A program made the position numbers and the translations under genes. This document shows, piece by piece, positions 1 to 9,638 of a stretch of DNA of 64,000 nt. The notes below the pieces were generated by a model. The model worked only from the letters and a program-made list of their open reading frames with translations. It made no database searches and was not told where the DNA came from. Origin of the DNA: Owenia fusiformis. Taxonomy: Eukaryota; Annelida; Polychaeta; Sabellida; Oweniidae. Where the stretch lies: positions 11,650,030 to 11,714,029 of the forward strand of contig CAIIXF020000009.1 in the NCBI GenBank assembly GCA_903813345.2, written 5' to 3'. Positions within the stretch are counted from its first letter, which is position 1; every line of letters starts with the position of its first letter.

Positions 1-255
1 GACAGTGGAACAATAGTATGTGGAAGAGAAGAAGATGAAGATCACTATCCAACCTGTTTGATGATATTTGCGGGATGGGACAAAGCAAATATATACAATG
101 CATGGAAGAAACCAGTGTCTCTAGCATTCTCACTGCCTGAAGCCCTGGAGAAGCTTGCTGAACAAGTCCCTGGAAAAAATGGGAAATTGAAGAAATACAA
201 GAAAAAATTTAAGTTATCTTGCTGCAAGAAAGTATTTGAAGAAGCAGAGCAATGA
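1..255 (+). CDS. 3'-terminal coding exon of an unrecognised gene (partial)
   Basis: The frame is open from base 1 and ends at TGA (253-255), giving 84 residues. It begins DSGTIVCGREEDEDHYPTCL and ends in a lysine-rich stretch followed by KKVFEEAEQ. No start codon is needed if this is the last exon of a gene entering from the left; the upstream acceptor is outside the window. Composition is less AT-rich than the flanks and looks like ordinary protein, with an acidic cluster, a helix-prone middle and a basic tail. A polyadenylation-type AATAAA lies 280 bases downstream. It points towards MRPL1 (tail to tail, or nested if MRPL1 extends further left). I do not recognise the family. The alternative is a chance ORF or gene remnant. 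Confidence 0.4.
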   Translation, partial: DSGTIVCGREEDEDHYPTCLMIFAGWDKANIYNAWKKPVSLAFSLPEALEKLAEQVPGKNGKLKKYKKKFKLSCCKKVFEEAEQ

Positions 256-307
256 ATGGAAGAATGCTCAGACTTTTTATGCTAAATCACTATACATGGA
301 TGTGGCT

Positions 308-432
308 AGCTGAACAAGTCCCTCGGAATAATGAGGAATCATGGAATTCAAGTTGTCTTAATGTAAGAAAGTATTTGAGGAAATAGAAAAATAACCAGAG
401 CAATTAAAGGAAGAATGCTCAGACTTTTCCTT
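308..432 (+). pseudogene. Decayed tandem duplicate of the preceding exon's 3' end
   Basis: Bases 308-432 repeat, with small gaps and substitutions, the segment from about 150 to 282 (the last codons of the preceding exon plus the start of its 3' UTR). Shared landmarks are GCTGAACAAGTCCCT, AAGAAAGTATTTGA and GGAAGAATGCTCAGACTTTT. The copy is not open in the original frame, so it is a non-coding duplicate probably lying in the 3' UTR. Confidence 0.6.
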
Positions 433-531
433 TCCATAGAATGTAGGTTCTTTTTGTTAAAAACAATTATGTGGATTTTTTATTATGACATTACTATATA
501 GACACTATAAAACACCCAGCTACCAGTTGCA

Positions 532-537
532 AATAAA
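532..537 (+). terminator. Possible polyadenylation signal
   Basis: A canonical AATAAA lies 277 bases after the stop codon at 253-255, downstream of the duplicated tail. It is the first clear signal after that stop. AATAAA is common by chance in DNA this AT-rich, so support comes from position only. Confidence 0.3.
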
Positions 538-925
538 TCAACTAAGGAAACATCTAGTCTCATACTGCCATGAAGTTGAATAATCTTGACACAAACAATA
601 GATTGCTATTAGATGAAAACTTAAACAAACATTAATTTTAAATTGAATTTAATGATTTTATGTATGTAAATATTTAATGTAATTCTTTAAATAACCATAT
701 ATCAAAACAAACAATATATTCATTCTTTATTTGTAGATATGTGCGCATTCTCAATTTCCTAAAACTATTATGTTAAATTGTACAATTTCTAATAGTCATT
801 TCAGATAATGAGTTTAAAAGTTCACTCAGCATTTCTGGGAAGACTTTTTATATTGAATGAATGTGAAAGTGGACTTCCCAAATGAAATGTTGTTTAGACC
901 TTGGCTATTTAGCACTTCATATAAA

Positions 926-1126
926 ATATATAGAGGTTATTTAATGGGAGGGATGGAATATGAATTTTATTCCGAGGGAAAATATGATATTGGCCATGGA
1001 AAATATCATACTGACCGAGGGCGATAGCCTGAGAGTCAGTATGATATTTTTCGAGGCCAATATTATATTTTCTCAAGGAAAAAATTCATATTCCATCAGG
1101 GCCATCAATAACCTATTTATTCTATA
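926..1126. mobile_element. Palindromic MITE-like foldback element
   Basis: The left arm (about 926-1020) and right arm (about 1030-1126) are imperfect reverse complements. Each carries GGAATATGAATTTT, an (A)ATATNATATTGGCC block and TCAGTATGATATTTT or its complement. The centre reads CCGAGGGCGATAGCCTGAG. The same kind of centre occurs in the palindrome at 22355-22505. There is no coding capacity. The outer edge is taken as TATAGAGGTTAT on the left and the matching AATAACCTATTTATTCTATA on the right. Confidence 0.6.
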
Positions 1127-1689
1127 ATAATTTCCTAAACTTATTTATTTTTAATTTTACCCAATGATTGTGACATAAAATGATACAATTTATCATATAA
1201 CATTTTCAGAAATTAGAAATTACTGAGAATAGTTCTGATACGGGATCTGATATAGGATTTTTGCTGATAGGGGATCCAATACTGGATTTCTTTGAATATC
1301 AATTTTATTCCCTGTTATTTTCCGGGGAAAACATGTTGTTATTCTTATGGAATAAATATATATATCACTACATGAAAAATTATTTAATCTTCCAAGGCAT
1401 TTTCTGTCTGTAAACTTTATTGTATGTTATTATATCAAGCAGAATCAAGTATGTTACATTTGTATTGTAAAAAAGGTTTTTACGATCCCTGAACTTTAAT
1501 TCATATTATTTAGCATCATCAACTAATTTCTATTCTATTCTAATTTCTATTCGCTTAATAATATACAGTTTAAATCAAAAAATAGACTGACCCAAATGTG
1601 TAAATTATGATTACTAACCAAAGAAGATTTTGCTTTAAGCCCTTCATTGTTGGGGTTTTAGTAGAATTTGATTAAATTTTAGCATTTTT

Positions 1690-4110
1690 TGAATGTATTT
1701 TAAAGCGCTTATTTATATATTTGTGATCTTTATAATTGTAATTAAAACAAATTACTATTATATATTTTTAGCCAAAAGCTTATTTTATGTAACAATGACA
1801 AAAATCTTTTATAACCTGATCAACTGAATATGAGCAAAGTAAACTACAATCTTCTTAAGAACAAAGTTGAACCCGCTTACTGTGCAATGTAAATTGCAAT
1901 TATTGAATGTATTTTTAGAGCATTTATGTAAATCGATGATCTTTAAGATTGTTATTGAAACTTGCTATATATTTTAGCTTATATCTTATTTTATAACAAT
2001 GCCAACAGTCTTTTAGAAGCTAATGAACTGAATATGAGCAAAGTAAATTGCAATCTTCTTAAGAACAAAGATGAACCCATTCAACTGTGTAATGTAAACT
2101 GTAATTTTAGAAGAGCACTTCATATATATTGATAATCTTTAAGATTGTTATTGAAACTTATTATATATTTCAGCTTATATCTTCAGAAACAAGTCAAATT
2201 CTTTACTTCAGAGAATATTTTTAATTTATTGAGACTTTCGACTAATATCCCTTAGTCTTTTTCAAAATATAACAGCATGTATACATTTATGTGACGTCAT
2301 AAACAGACAATGGAAAATTTAATTATGTAACAAATGACCTAGTAACCTAAAAAATAACAACAACAAAAAACATAGATACGAAAAAACGAATGACCTAATA
2401 ATAACCTTAAGATAAATATATCATCTTATTTTGTAACCATGCCAACAGTTTTTAGAAGCTAATGAACTGAATAAGCAAAGTAAACTGCAATCTTCTTATG
2501 AACAAAGTTGAACCCATTTAACTGTGCAATATAAACTGCAATTTTTGTATTTAGCTTAGAGCTTATTTTATAACCATGCCAACAGTCTTTTAGAAGCTAA
2601 TGAACTGAATAAGCAAAGTAAACTGCAATCTTCTTATAAACAAAGTTGAACCCATTTAACTGTGCAATGTAAACTTCATTTTTTTTATTTAGCTTAGAGC
2701 TTATTTTGTAACCATGCCAACAGTCTTTTAGAAGCCAATGAACTGAATTTGAGCAAAGTAAACTGCAATCTTCCTATGAAAGTTGAAACAATTCAACTGT
2801 GCAATGTAAACTGCAATTTTAGAATGTATTTTTAGAGCACTTCATATATATTTGTGATCTTTAAGATTGTAAAATCCACTTACTACATGTATATTTTAGC
2901 TTATAGCTTTTTTATAACCATGCCAAGAGTCTTTGAGAAGCTAATGAACTGAATAAGCAAAGTAAATTGCAATCTTCTTTAGAACAAAATTGAACCCGTT
3001 CAACTGTGCAATCTAAACTGCAATTTTGAATGTATTTTTAGAGCACTTATGTAAATTGATGATCTTTAAGATTGTTATTGAAACTTACTATATATTTTAG
3101 CTTATAGCTTATTTTTAACCATGCCAAGAGTCTTTGAGAAGCTAATGGACTGAATAAGCAAAGTAAACTGCAAATTTTGGAATGTATTTTAAGAGCACTT
3201 ATGTAAATTGATGATCTTTAAGATATAGTTATTGAAACTTACTATATATATTAGCTTATAGCTTATTTTTAACCATGCCAAGAGTCTTTTAGAAGCTAAT
3301 GAACTGAATAAGCAAAGTAAACTGCAATTTTAGAATGTATTTTTAGAGCACTTCATATATATTAGTGATCTTTAAGATTGTAAATGAAACTTATTTTAGC
3401 TTAGGGCTTATTTTATAACCATGCCAACAGCCTTTTAGAAGCTAACGAACTGAATATGAACAAAGCAACTGCAATCTTCTTTAGAACAAAGTTAAACCCA
3501 TTTAACTGTGCGATGTAAACTGTAATTTTTGTATTTAGCTTATAGCTTATTTTATAACCATGCCAACAGTCTTTTAGAAGATAATAAACTGAAATAGCAA
3601 AATAAACTGCAATCTTTTCAAAAACAAAGTTGAACCCATTCAACTATGCAATGTGAACTGCTATTTTAGAAGAACACTTCATATATATTGATAATCATTA
3701 AGATTGTAATTGAAACTTATTGATGTATTTAGCTTATAGCTTATTTTATAACCATGCCAAGTGTCTTTTAGAAGCTGATGAAGTGAATAAGCAAAGTAAA
3801 CTGCAATCTTCTTTAGAACAAAATTGAACTCATTCAACTGTGCAATGTAAACTGCAATTTTGAATGTATTTTTAGAGCACTTATGTATATTTGTGATCTT
3901 TAATATTGTAATTGAAACCTATTTTAGCTTACTAGGGCTTATTTTATAACCATGCCAACAGTCTTTGAGAAGCTAATGAACTGAATAAGCAAAGTAAACT
4001 GCAATCTTCTTAAGAACAAAGTTGAAACAATTTAACTGTGCCATGTAAACTGCAATTTTTGAATGTATTTTTAGAGCACTTATTTATATTTGTAATCTTT
4101 AAAGATGCAT
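1690..4110. repeat. Satellite-like tandem array, about 12 irregular units
   Basis: The array is built from one degenerate unit of roughly 130-210 bp. Successive blocks are ACCATGCCAACAGTCTTTTA, GAAGCTAATGAACTGAATAA, GCAAAGTAAACTGCAATCTT, GAACAAAGTTGAACCC, AACTGTGCAATGTAAACTGC and TTAAGATTGTTATTGAAACT. The first block recurs near 1996, 2441, 2575, 2714, 2920, 3120, 3276, 3420, 3559, 3754 and 3951. Some units lack the middle block, so spacing varies. A 220-bp unrelated stretch (about 2190-2415) interrupts the array. Short ORFs here are by-products of the repeat. Confidence 0.85.
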
Positions 4111-4276
4111 TATGCCATAGGCTTCTCCCCCAGACAATCAATGATGTCCTATTGTTATTGCTCATACAATATCTCACATACCATCGATCTATCTTGAGAA
4201 TAACTTTTGGGTATATTATTGCCGAAATATAGGAAATAATCAACAGAACAACCAAACTCCAGAATTAAACACAAAC

Positions 4277-4301
4277 GATTCCTCGGCTAGCGAGGGGAAT
4301 C
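4277..4301. other. Short GC-rich hairpin
   Basis: GATTCC-TCG and CGA-GGGGAATC flank a GCTAG centre, forming a 25-base near-perfect inverted repeat in AT-rich surroundings. It sits between the satellite and MRPL1 exon C (4551-4643). The function is unknown and it may be a transposon end. Confidence 0.35.
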
Positions 4302-4550
4302 CCAATTGAGTCACACAGGTGCCCACAAGCGCCTTGAACCAGGCAGCCAATCAGGTTTATGATAAACAAATTCAACGACCAATCAGATAACAGGAGGACT
4401 TTCCCGGTATATTAAAACTTCAGATTCAACTTGTGGATAAAAATGATATCCCTCAAAATCATAGGATATCCTATACATATTCCATGCCATATGGCAATGA
4501 CTAAAATTCAAACTCCATCATTTCTCTTAAATATTTTCATTAGTGCTTAC

Positions 4551-4643
4551 CTTGCTGAATGCAATTACTCTGTTGTCAGGGTTACCATCATCAAACCAGT
4601 GCGGCATGGCAACAATGTTGTTAATACGTTTGATAAACTTTGT
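4551..4643 (-). CDS. MRPL1: MRPL1 exon C
   Basis: The acceptor ATAATTCCAG precedes 4643, and the donor AGCAAG|GTAAGC ends the exon at 4551. It is exactly 31 codons, phase 0 at both ends, and fits exon B. It reads TKFIKRINNIVAMPHWFDDG and then NPDNRVIAFSK. In human MRPL1 the equivalent segment is NVEPFTSVLSLPYPF followed by INKVAVF, the first beta strand of the L1 fold. The following exons (the Gly-Gly loop and the rRNA-binding lysines) were not located between here and position 256. Confidence 0.8.
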
Positions 4644-6825
4644 CTGGAATTATAGCAAATACGGCATGAACACCCAGGAATAGCCTGACAACAGTAAAGT
4701 CAGATACCGTTGTCACAAATGGCGTACATAACAATCGCTCCAATTAGATTTTCATGAACTGTATGTTTAACAGAGCACCTAGACTAAATTCATTTGGAAT
4801 AACAATTGATCAAAGTGCCTTGATACTCATTGTACAATTAATAATGCTTTACCATCGAAATAAAATCTTTAATTTAACTGATCAAAGCAAATGGGATATC
4901 ATATGATACATTATCACATGAGCTTAATACATGCAAAGAATAAGCATGAAATGAGGACCAAGTGATTAAACAGTTGAAGCGACGGTTATGTCAGCCATTT
5001 GTGACAACGGTCTCTGACGTTACCTAATCAGGATATTCTGCTGTTATGAAGTAAACCAACTGTAATGTGTTTGAATTGTTTCCCGGTAATTTAACAATTT
5101 ATATATAAGTTCATTCAGTGTAATTATTGCTTGCACGCTTCCCAGCATGCAACAGTTTGTACTTTCACCCAAAGTAAAATGAAATAAAATGTTTAGTGCT
5201 TTGATTAAAACATCAGTTTATGTTTAATACAGAACACCAACAAAGCCAACTAAATCAAAACTTGTAAAGTGGATGCCTCTATAAGTAGAACGCCCTTCAT
5301 GAATCATCTGTGAAACATTTTTCTAAGTCGCATTTTGAATTAATTTTATTGTTGAATGAACCTCGAGGTCGATACATGGAGCTGCATTTCCAAAAAGAAT
5401 TTCACTAGATATTGTATTTGACTCAAGTATCATCCTTTACAGAATACTAACCTTTTTAGATGTAGTAAAGTCAAGTCGAAAGGTAACTTGAACGAGACCT
5501 TCCATGTTATCTAGCATAGAGGGATCAGCAAACTCTCGATGCATTTCAATGGCTTCATTAAAATCATGTATTGTAGGGCTATAGAATAATTTGAACCAAA
5601 CATCATCTACTGGGACTTTGTCATTGGCACGTCTTAATTTTTCATCTAGTAGTTGAATTTTCCTCGCTAAATTTGGCAATACATATCTGGAAAAAGAAAT
5701 GTTAACTGCGTGTAGCATTGAATGCATCAGAAACATCAGTATAAGGGTCTCGTCATGTCGATAACAGATATTGACAGAAAATGTTCATATATGTTCACAG
5801 TAAAAATTTGTAGTCAGTCAAAACAGTACTTGTTGAGTTATTGGAAGTTTTACGAACTTGTTACACAAGAATTTGTTACAGACACCAAACAACAACTGCT
5901 GAACACTATCCCCAAAAAAGTTGGGAGACTATAACAATATGTCAGCACTTTTTGTGGTGACATGAAAATCAAAAAATAAAAACATAAAGGGTTGAGTTTA
6001 ATCGATTAGTGAAATGCATCAAAAACCTTACTTGTTTCATTAACTTAAACTCAAAGTGTTTCTATAAATATTGAATGATTGGAGTTATCATTTCCATTGA
6101 TCAAGCACTATCTTAAATATTGAATGATTGGGGTTATCATTTTTATTGATCAAGCACTATCTAAAATATTGAATAATTGGAGCCATCATTTTTATTTTTA
6201 TTGATCAAGGGCTACCTTAAATATTAAAAGATTGGAGCTATCATTTTTATTGATCAAGGGCTACCTTAAATATTGAAAGATTGGAGCTATCATTTTTATT
6301 GATCAAGGGCTACCTTAAATATTGAATGATTGGAGCTATCATTTTTATTGATCAAGGGCTACCTTAAATATTGAATGATTGGAGCTATCATTTTTATTGA
6401 TCAAGGGCTACCTTAAATATTGAATGATTGGAGCTATCATTTTTATTGATCAAGGGCTACCTTATTTGCTTTCAAATCTCTCATTTTCACTATTAGTCTT
6501 CTGATATCAAAGATCTTTAAACTTACTTTCAATTTGCTTTGATCCTTTCAAGTTTCTACTCCATTTAATAAACATAAAACGTGTAAAATGGAGCATAATA
6601 TTACATAAATATTTTGGACATACTTTTTCTTTTGTGCAATCCATCTTTTATCCTTTGCCTCTGTTGGAGCTTTGAATCGTTTACCACCTTTATGTCGGAC
6701 TAGCTGTAGTATGGGCTGTCTCACATTTGGTTGTGCCACATTTGGTTGTGCCACCACATTTGGTTGTGCTCTATTGCATCCAAGACAGCCATAATGATAA
6801 TGCGGTGATATCAATCTATGTAGAA
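4551..6825 (-). CDS. MRPL1: Mitochondrial ribosomal protein L1 (uL1m), three internal exons, incomplete at both ends
   Basis: Three minus-strand exons, 6825-6624, 5686-5452 and 4643-4551, join with matching phases (2, then 0) and clean GT/AG borders. Together they encode about 176 residues. The second and third exons align by eye with human MRPL1: VPVDDVWFKLFYSP corresponds to the human PEDDVYLKRLYP segment, and INNIVAMPHWFDDGNPDNRV to the strand before the L1 fold's INKVAVF. MRPL1 binds 16S-type rRNA at the L1 stalk of the mitochondrial large subunit, near the tRNA exit site. The start codon exon (expected above 6826) and the last ~190 residues (expected below 4550) were not found. The left part may lie beyond the window edge. 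It is divergent from CNOT6. Confidence 0.8.
5452..5686 (-). CDS. MRPL1: MRPL1 exon B (start of conserved uL1m region)
   Basis: The acceptor TTTCTTTTTCCAG precedes 5686, and the donor AAAAAG|GTTAGT ends the exon at 5452. The length is 1 + 234 nt, so it accepts the phase-2 end of exon A (completing a Lys codon) and leaves phase 0. It encodes YVLPNLARKIQLLDEKLRRA, then NDKVPVDDVWFKLFYSP, then a helix HDFNEAIEMHREFADPSML and a strand LVQVTFRLDFTTSKK. This matches the human MRPL1 order of DDVY..LYP, an E/A-rich helix and YLDLTLDMALGKKK. It is the most diagnostic exon of the gene. Confidence 0.85.
6062..6465. repeat. 49-bp minisatellite in MRPL1 intron
   Basis: There are about eight tandem units with period 49, each containing GATCAAGGGCTACCTTAAAT followed by ATTGAATGATTGGAGCTATC. 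The last four units are nearly identical (for example GATCAAG at 6252, 6301 and 6350), while the first two or three are diverged (GATCAAGCACTATC) and one has a short insertion. The array lies in the intron between exons A and B (5687-6623). Confidence 0.9.
6624..6825 (-). CDS. MRPL1: MRPL1 exon A (mitochondrial targeting / N-terminal basic region)
   Basis: The acceptor is a T-rich tract ending in CTAG just before 6825, and the donor is AAAAA|GTATGT with GT at 6623-6622. The 202 bases comprise 2 nt finishing a codon, 66 codons and 2 nt. The protein runs VLHRLISPHYHYGCLGCNRA, then three AQPNV-type repeats, then VRHKGGKRFKAPTEAKDKRW and IAQKKK. It is basic and poor in acids, as expected for a mitochondrial presequence and the adjoining linker. 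This N-terminal part is poorly conserved in the family, so assignment rests on the phase-matched splice to exon B. The upstream exon carrying the ATG is not identified. Confidence 0.65.
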
Positions 6826-7306
6826 CTAGAAAAAAACAATTAGAATGAGTCAGAGAAAATGAAGTAAAATACAATATAACAGGAATGATTAGAATAGAGG
6901 AACTTCATCTTTGTCCATGAATATACATTTACTCTGCATCACATAAGCCATTGCTTAGAAGATAATACAGTAACACCTGCTGCAATGCAACTAGAGCCAG
7001 CCAAAAGTATTCATGTTGGCATTTCAATTTTTTAAATGGAAATGTGTCACAGATTAAAAAATGGTATAAAAAATGTTCAGATTAGAGAGGTGTTCAGATA
7101 TATTAGTTTCATTGTACTACTAACTTGACGGAAATCGTACCAGCTAATAATAATACTAAATAAATAAAATTTAGAATGAATCAATCAAAAAAAAAAAATC
7201 ATCGACAGGCCAGATGGTAAGAGGAAATGATGTCCATTTTCGTCATTAAACATTCAAATAGCATATTTGAAATATACATATAAAAGTACATCTAGAATTT
7301 ATGTGG

Positions 7307-8141
7307 AATTAGAGAGATTTCGCACATAAGTGAAAGTACAACTTATACTTTTACGTATAGTTTAAAGGGTCATGTCGAACTATTATATTTACTAAAATCA
7401 ATTTTAAATTGTACTTAATTGAACATAACTATTCCCGTTATAGAAAAGCTTCATCAACTAGAGACTGTGAATGCACTGTCATCTGCACGTGTAGATTATG
7501 CACATTATAATTAGATGCTTGCTTCCGTGTCCTCGTAGTTGTCGTGTATTATGAACACAATCCTTTAAAGTGAGTCATGATTCTTTCAAGTGAGTCATTA
7601 CATAAACGAGTTGATTATTTCAATGTTTTCATGATCAGTATAAGTTCAATGAACTTACAAAACGGTATATTTACGTAGATGATAACGTATACAGTTGGAT
7701 CTCCATATAAAGATTTGCCTACATGTGTGTGGAACAATTGACCGCAAGCATTTTTTGAAATTAATTGGCTGAGTGGGAACAGTATCCAATCAAATACTTT
7801 AACCATCAATTTGAAACACCAATCAAACCAGTAGGTTCTAGCAATTCCTGGAAACAGTAAATTCAGTAGCTCAACATATGACATACAGGGTGTTTCATAA
7901 CGAGCATCTCCAAAAAGTCAATTTGAGAAGAGATGGGTCTATAACATATGTACTATATGAGCCTATTTTATTCTAGACAAAGACATTTGGATCAACTAAA
8001 CATGCTACAATTCAAGAAAGTACAAATGGCATCCCTTTGACCTGTATTTATTACAGTCCGAGAAACACCTTGTACGTTTACCTATAAGTATAAGTATACG
8101 TTATAAGTTGTACTTTCACTAGGTGCGAAATCTCTCTAATA
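7307..8141. mobile_element. Inverted-repeat element with ~45-bp arms, probable non-autonomous transposon
   Basis: The left arm (7307-7357) begins TTAGAGAGATTTCGCAC and continues GTGAAAGTACAACTTATAC. The right arm (8093-8141) is its reverse complement, with a short insertion. The 835-bp interval has no convincing coding sequence. A second smaller element (7884-8074) has inserted within it. The target duplication is not clear, though AAT-rich flanks are present on both sides. Confidence 0.6.
7884..8074. mobile_element. 191-bp MITE with mariner-like ends, nested in the preceding element
   Basis: The termini are TACAGGGTGTTTC on the left and GAAACACCTTGTA on the right, an inverted pair with one mismatch. 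Each ends in TA, as expected for Tc1/mariner-type TA target sites. There is no transposase ORF. The terminal sequence resembles ACAGGGTG-type ends of non-autonomous mariner-like elements, but the superfamily assignment is by eye. Confidence 0.55.
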
Positions 8142-8596
8142 AGATCATTAATTGACTCAAAAACTTTAATTTTTTAGAAAATGTGATTTCAGGGCCCGTT
8201 AGAGTCCTCATAGACAAAGAATGCCATCACCTAATTTAGTCAATTTTACAAAATATTTCCAGGTTTTCACATTATTATTTAACTCAAAAGCTGCTATATC
8301 GCAGACAAAATGAACAAGCACATGCAGTAAGAATGTTATGCTAGCTATACACAATCTAACATACTCGCACAAGAGAGTTGACGTTTTGACATAGAGTTAT
8401 GCAGATCAGAGATTGTGGAAATTTTGTTACAAACGAACTTACCTCAAATAAAGAAAAAATGTAGAAAACGGCAAATTGAAAAAATAAAAAGAATTTTTCA
8501 GTGACGAGTTAAGACTATAGTAAGTTTAGACTAAAAGCTTTAGACTATTTTGACCCTCAATAGAAAGTTGCTACTATGGTCTCAGCTGTAGTGGCT

Positions 8597-8665
8597 AGAC
8601 CCATTGGCTCAGGGGTAGAGCATCTGACTCGTGAGTAGAGAGCCAGTCATGGGTTTGATTCCCTT
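8597..8665 (+). repeat. tRNA-like SINE head
   Basis: TGGCTCAGGGGTAGAGCA (A-box type) is followed 35 bases later by GGGTTTGATTCCC (B-box type), the internal RNA polymerase III promoter layout of a tRNA. The acceptor stem does not pair and the B-box GTTCGA core is mutated, so this is a tRNA-derived SINE remnant rather than a functional tRNA. The 3' extent is undefined. Confidence 0.55.
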
Positions 8666-9369
8666 ACAGGACAGCTCCCTGGATGGGCATGCACACAGGT
8701 CGTTACAATACAAAGAAAATGAAAAATTACAAGCCCAAAACTTTTCTGGATTTTTTTAAACGTTCCACCAAGCCATTTTCCAGTATATAAGAATAGTTTA
8801 TACACTTCTATATTAAATTCAAATGTTTCAAGGACTTCAGACCAGGGTGCATGTTCGGAATTTTTCTGCATTCCTCAGTTAAGTCACATGTTAATTTTCA
8901 AACAGGAATCACTCCTTCCACACATTGTCTACATCTTCCAGTTTTGCACAAAGAGTGCACTTATGTGCCTGGAAAAAACTGGTGAGAAGATTGTTTCTGT
9001 AAAATGTATAAGAAAAGAGAAAATTGAAAAAATTCTGAATTCATCTTTTCTAAAATATTTTTCAGTTGCTGTCCAACGGTCGAAAATAGACACATAGATC
9101 CGGAGCCAGATCCAGCCCCCTTTGGTATTGGCTCAAAGAATAAATGAGAAGATAAGACACCAAACAAAATGGCACATCCAAAAAATGACCATCCAAAAAT
9201 ATGACGCTCATACTGACCTTTATCTTTTCCATATTTCTCAAACATTGAGTGATCAATATTTACCCTGTAATCTCTTCTTTATGTATTAGTTTGAATGGTT
9301 GCATGATATCAATTATTGACGCTGTAAATTTTCCCAGGACATTTATTTCAAATTTTCAGAGCGTAAAAA

Positions 9370-9638
9370 TAATGGAGTGCTTCGGTAATTTCCGGCAGTG
9401 TCCGATGTTGTTCGTCTCTTGAATAACGTCACATCACAACAAACAGCCAATGAAAGTAAAGGATCGCGTAGCCTAACAAACCATTGTTATTGTTTCTACA
9501 GGCGTTTAAAGAAACTTCATGGGATTTCTCAATTATCTCTGATGTGACGTCATCCGGAGTGGCATCACATTCTCAGAAAAGGCATTTGACTTCGGGAATA
9601 AACATTTGAACAACGTGAATAGCCGAAGCACTCCATTA
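9370..9638. mobile_element. 269-bp MITE with near-perfect 16-bp terminal inverted repeats
   Basis: The left end TAATGGAGTGCTTCGG and right end CCGAAGCACTCCATTA are exact reverse complements. Inner portions also pair partly: AACGTCACATCAC near 9424 against GATGTGACGTCAT near 9541. The right inner arm carries the CRE palindrome TGACGTCA (9545-9552). The ends are flanked by T/A-rich DNA compatible with a TA target. There is no ORF. It lies in the gap between MRPL1 and CNOT6, where a shared promoter region might be expected. Confidence 0.7.

Noticed and set aside
6062-6465. CRISPR-like array
   Set aside because: Units are continuous tandem copies without unique spacers, in animal DNA.
7615-7884. 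89-codon minus-strand frame
   Set aside because: It lies within a transposon-like inverted-repeat element and has no conserved features.
8443-8510. Minus-strand MRPL1 first exon ending at the strong donor 8443/8442
   Set aside because: The donor is good, but no ATG or plausible presequence is upstream and the phase cannot be confirmed.
8597-8665. Functional tRNA gene
   Set aside because: A/B boxes are recognisable but the acceptor stem does not pair and the B-box core is altered; it was called a SINE remnant.
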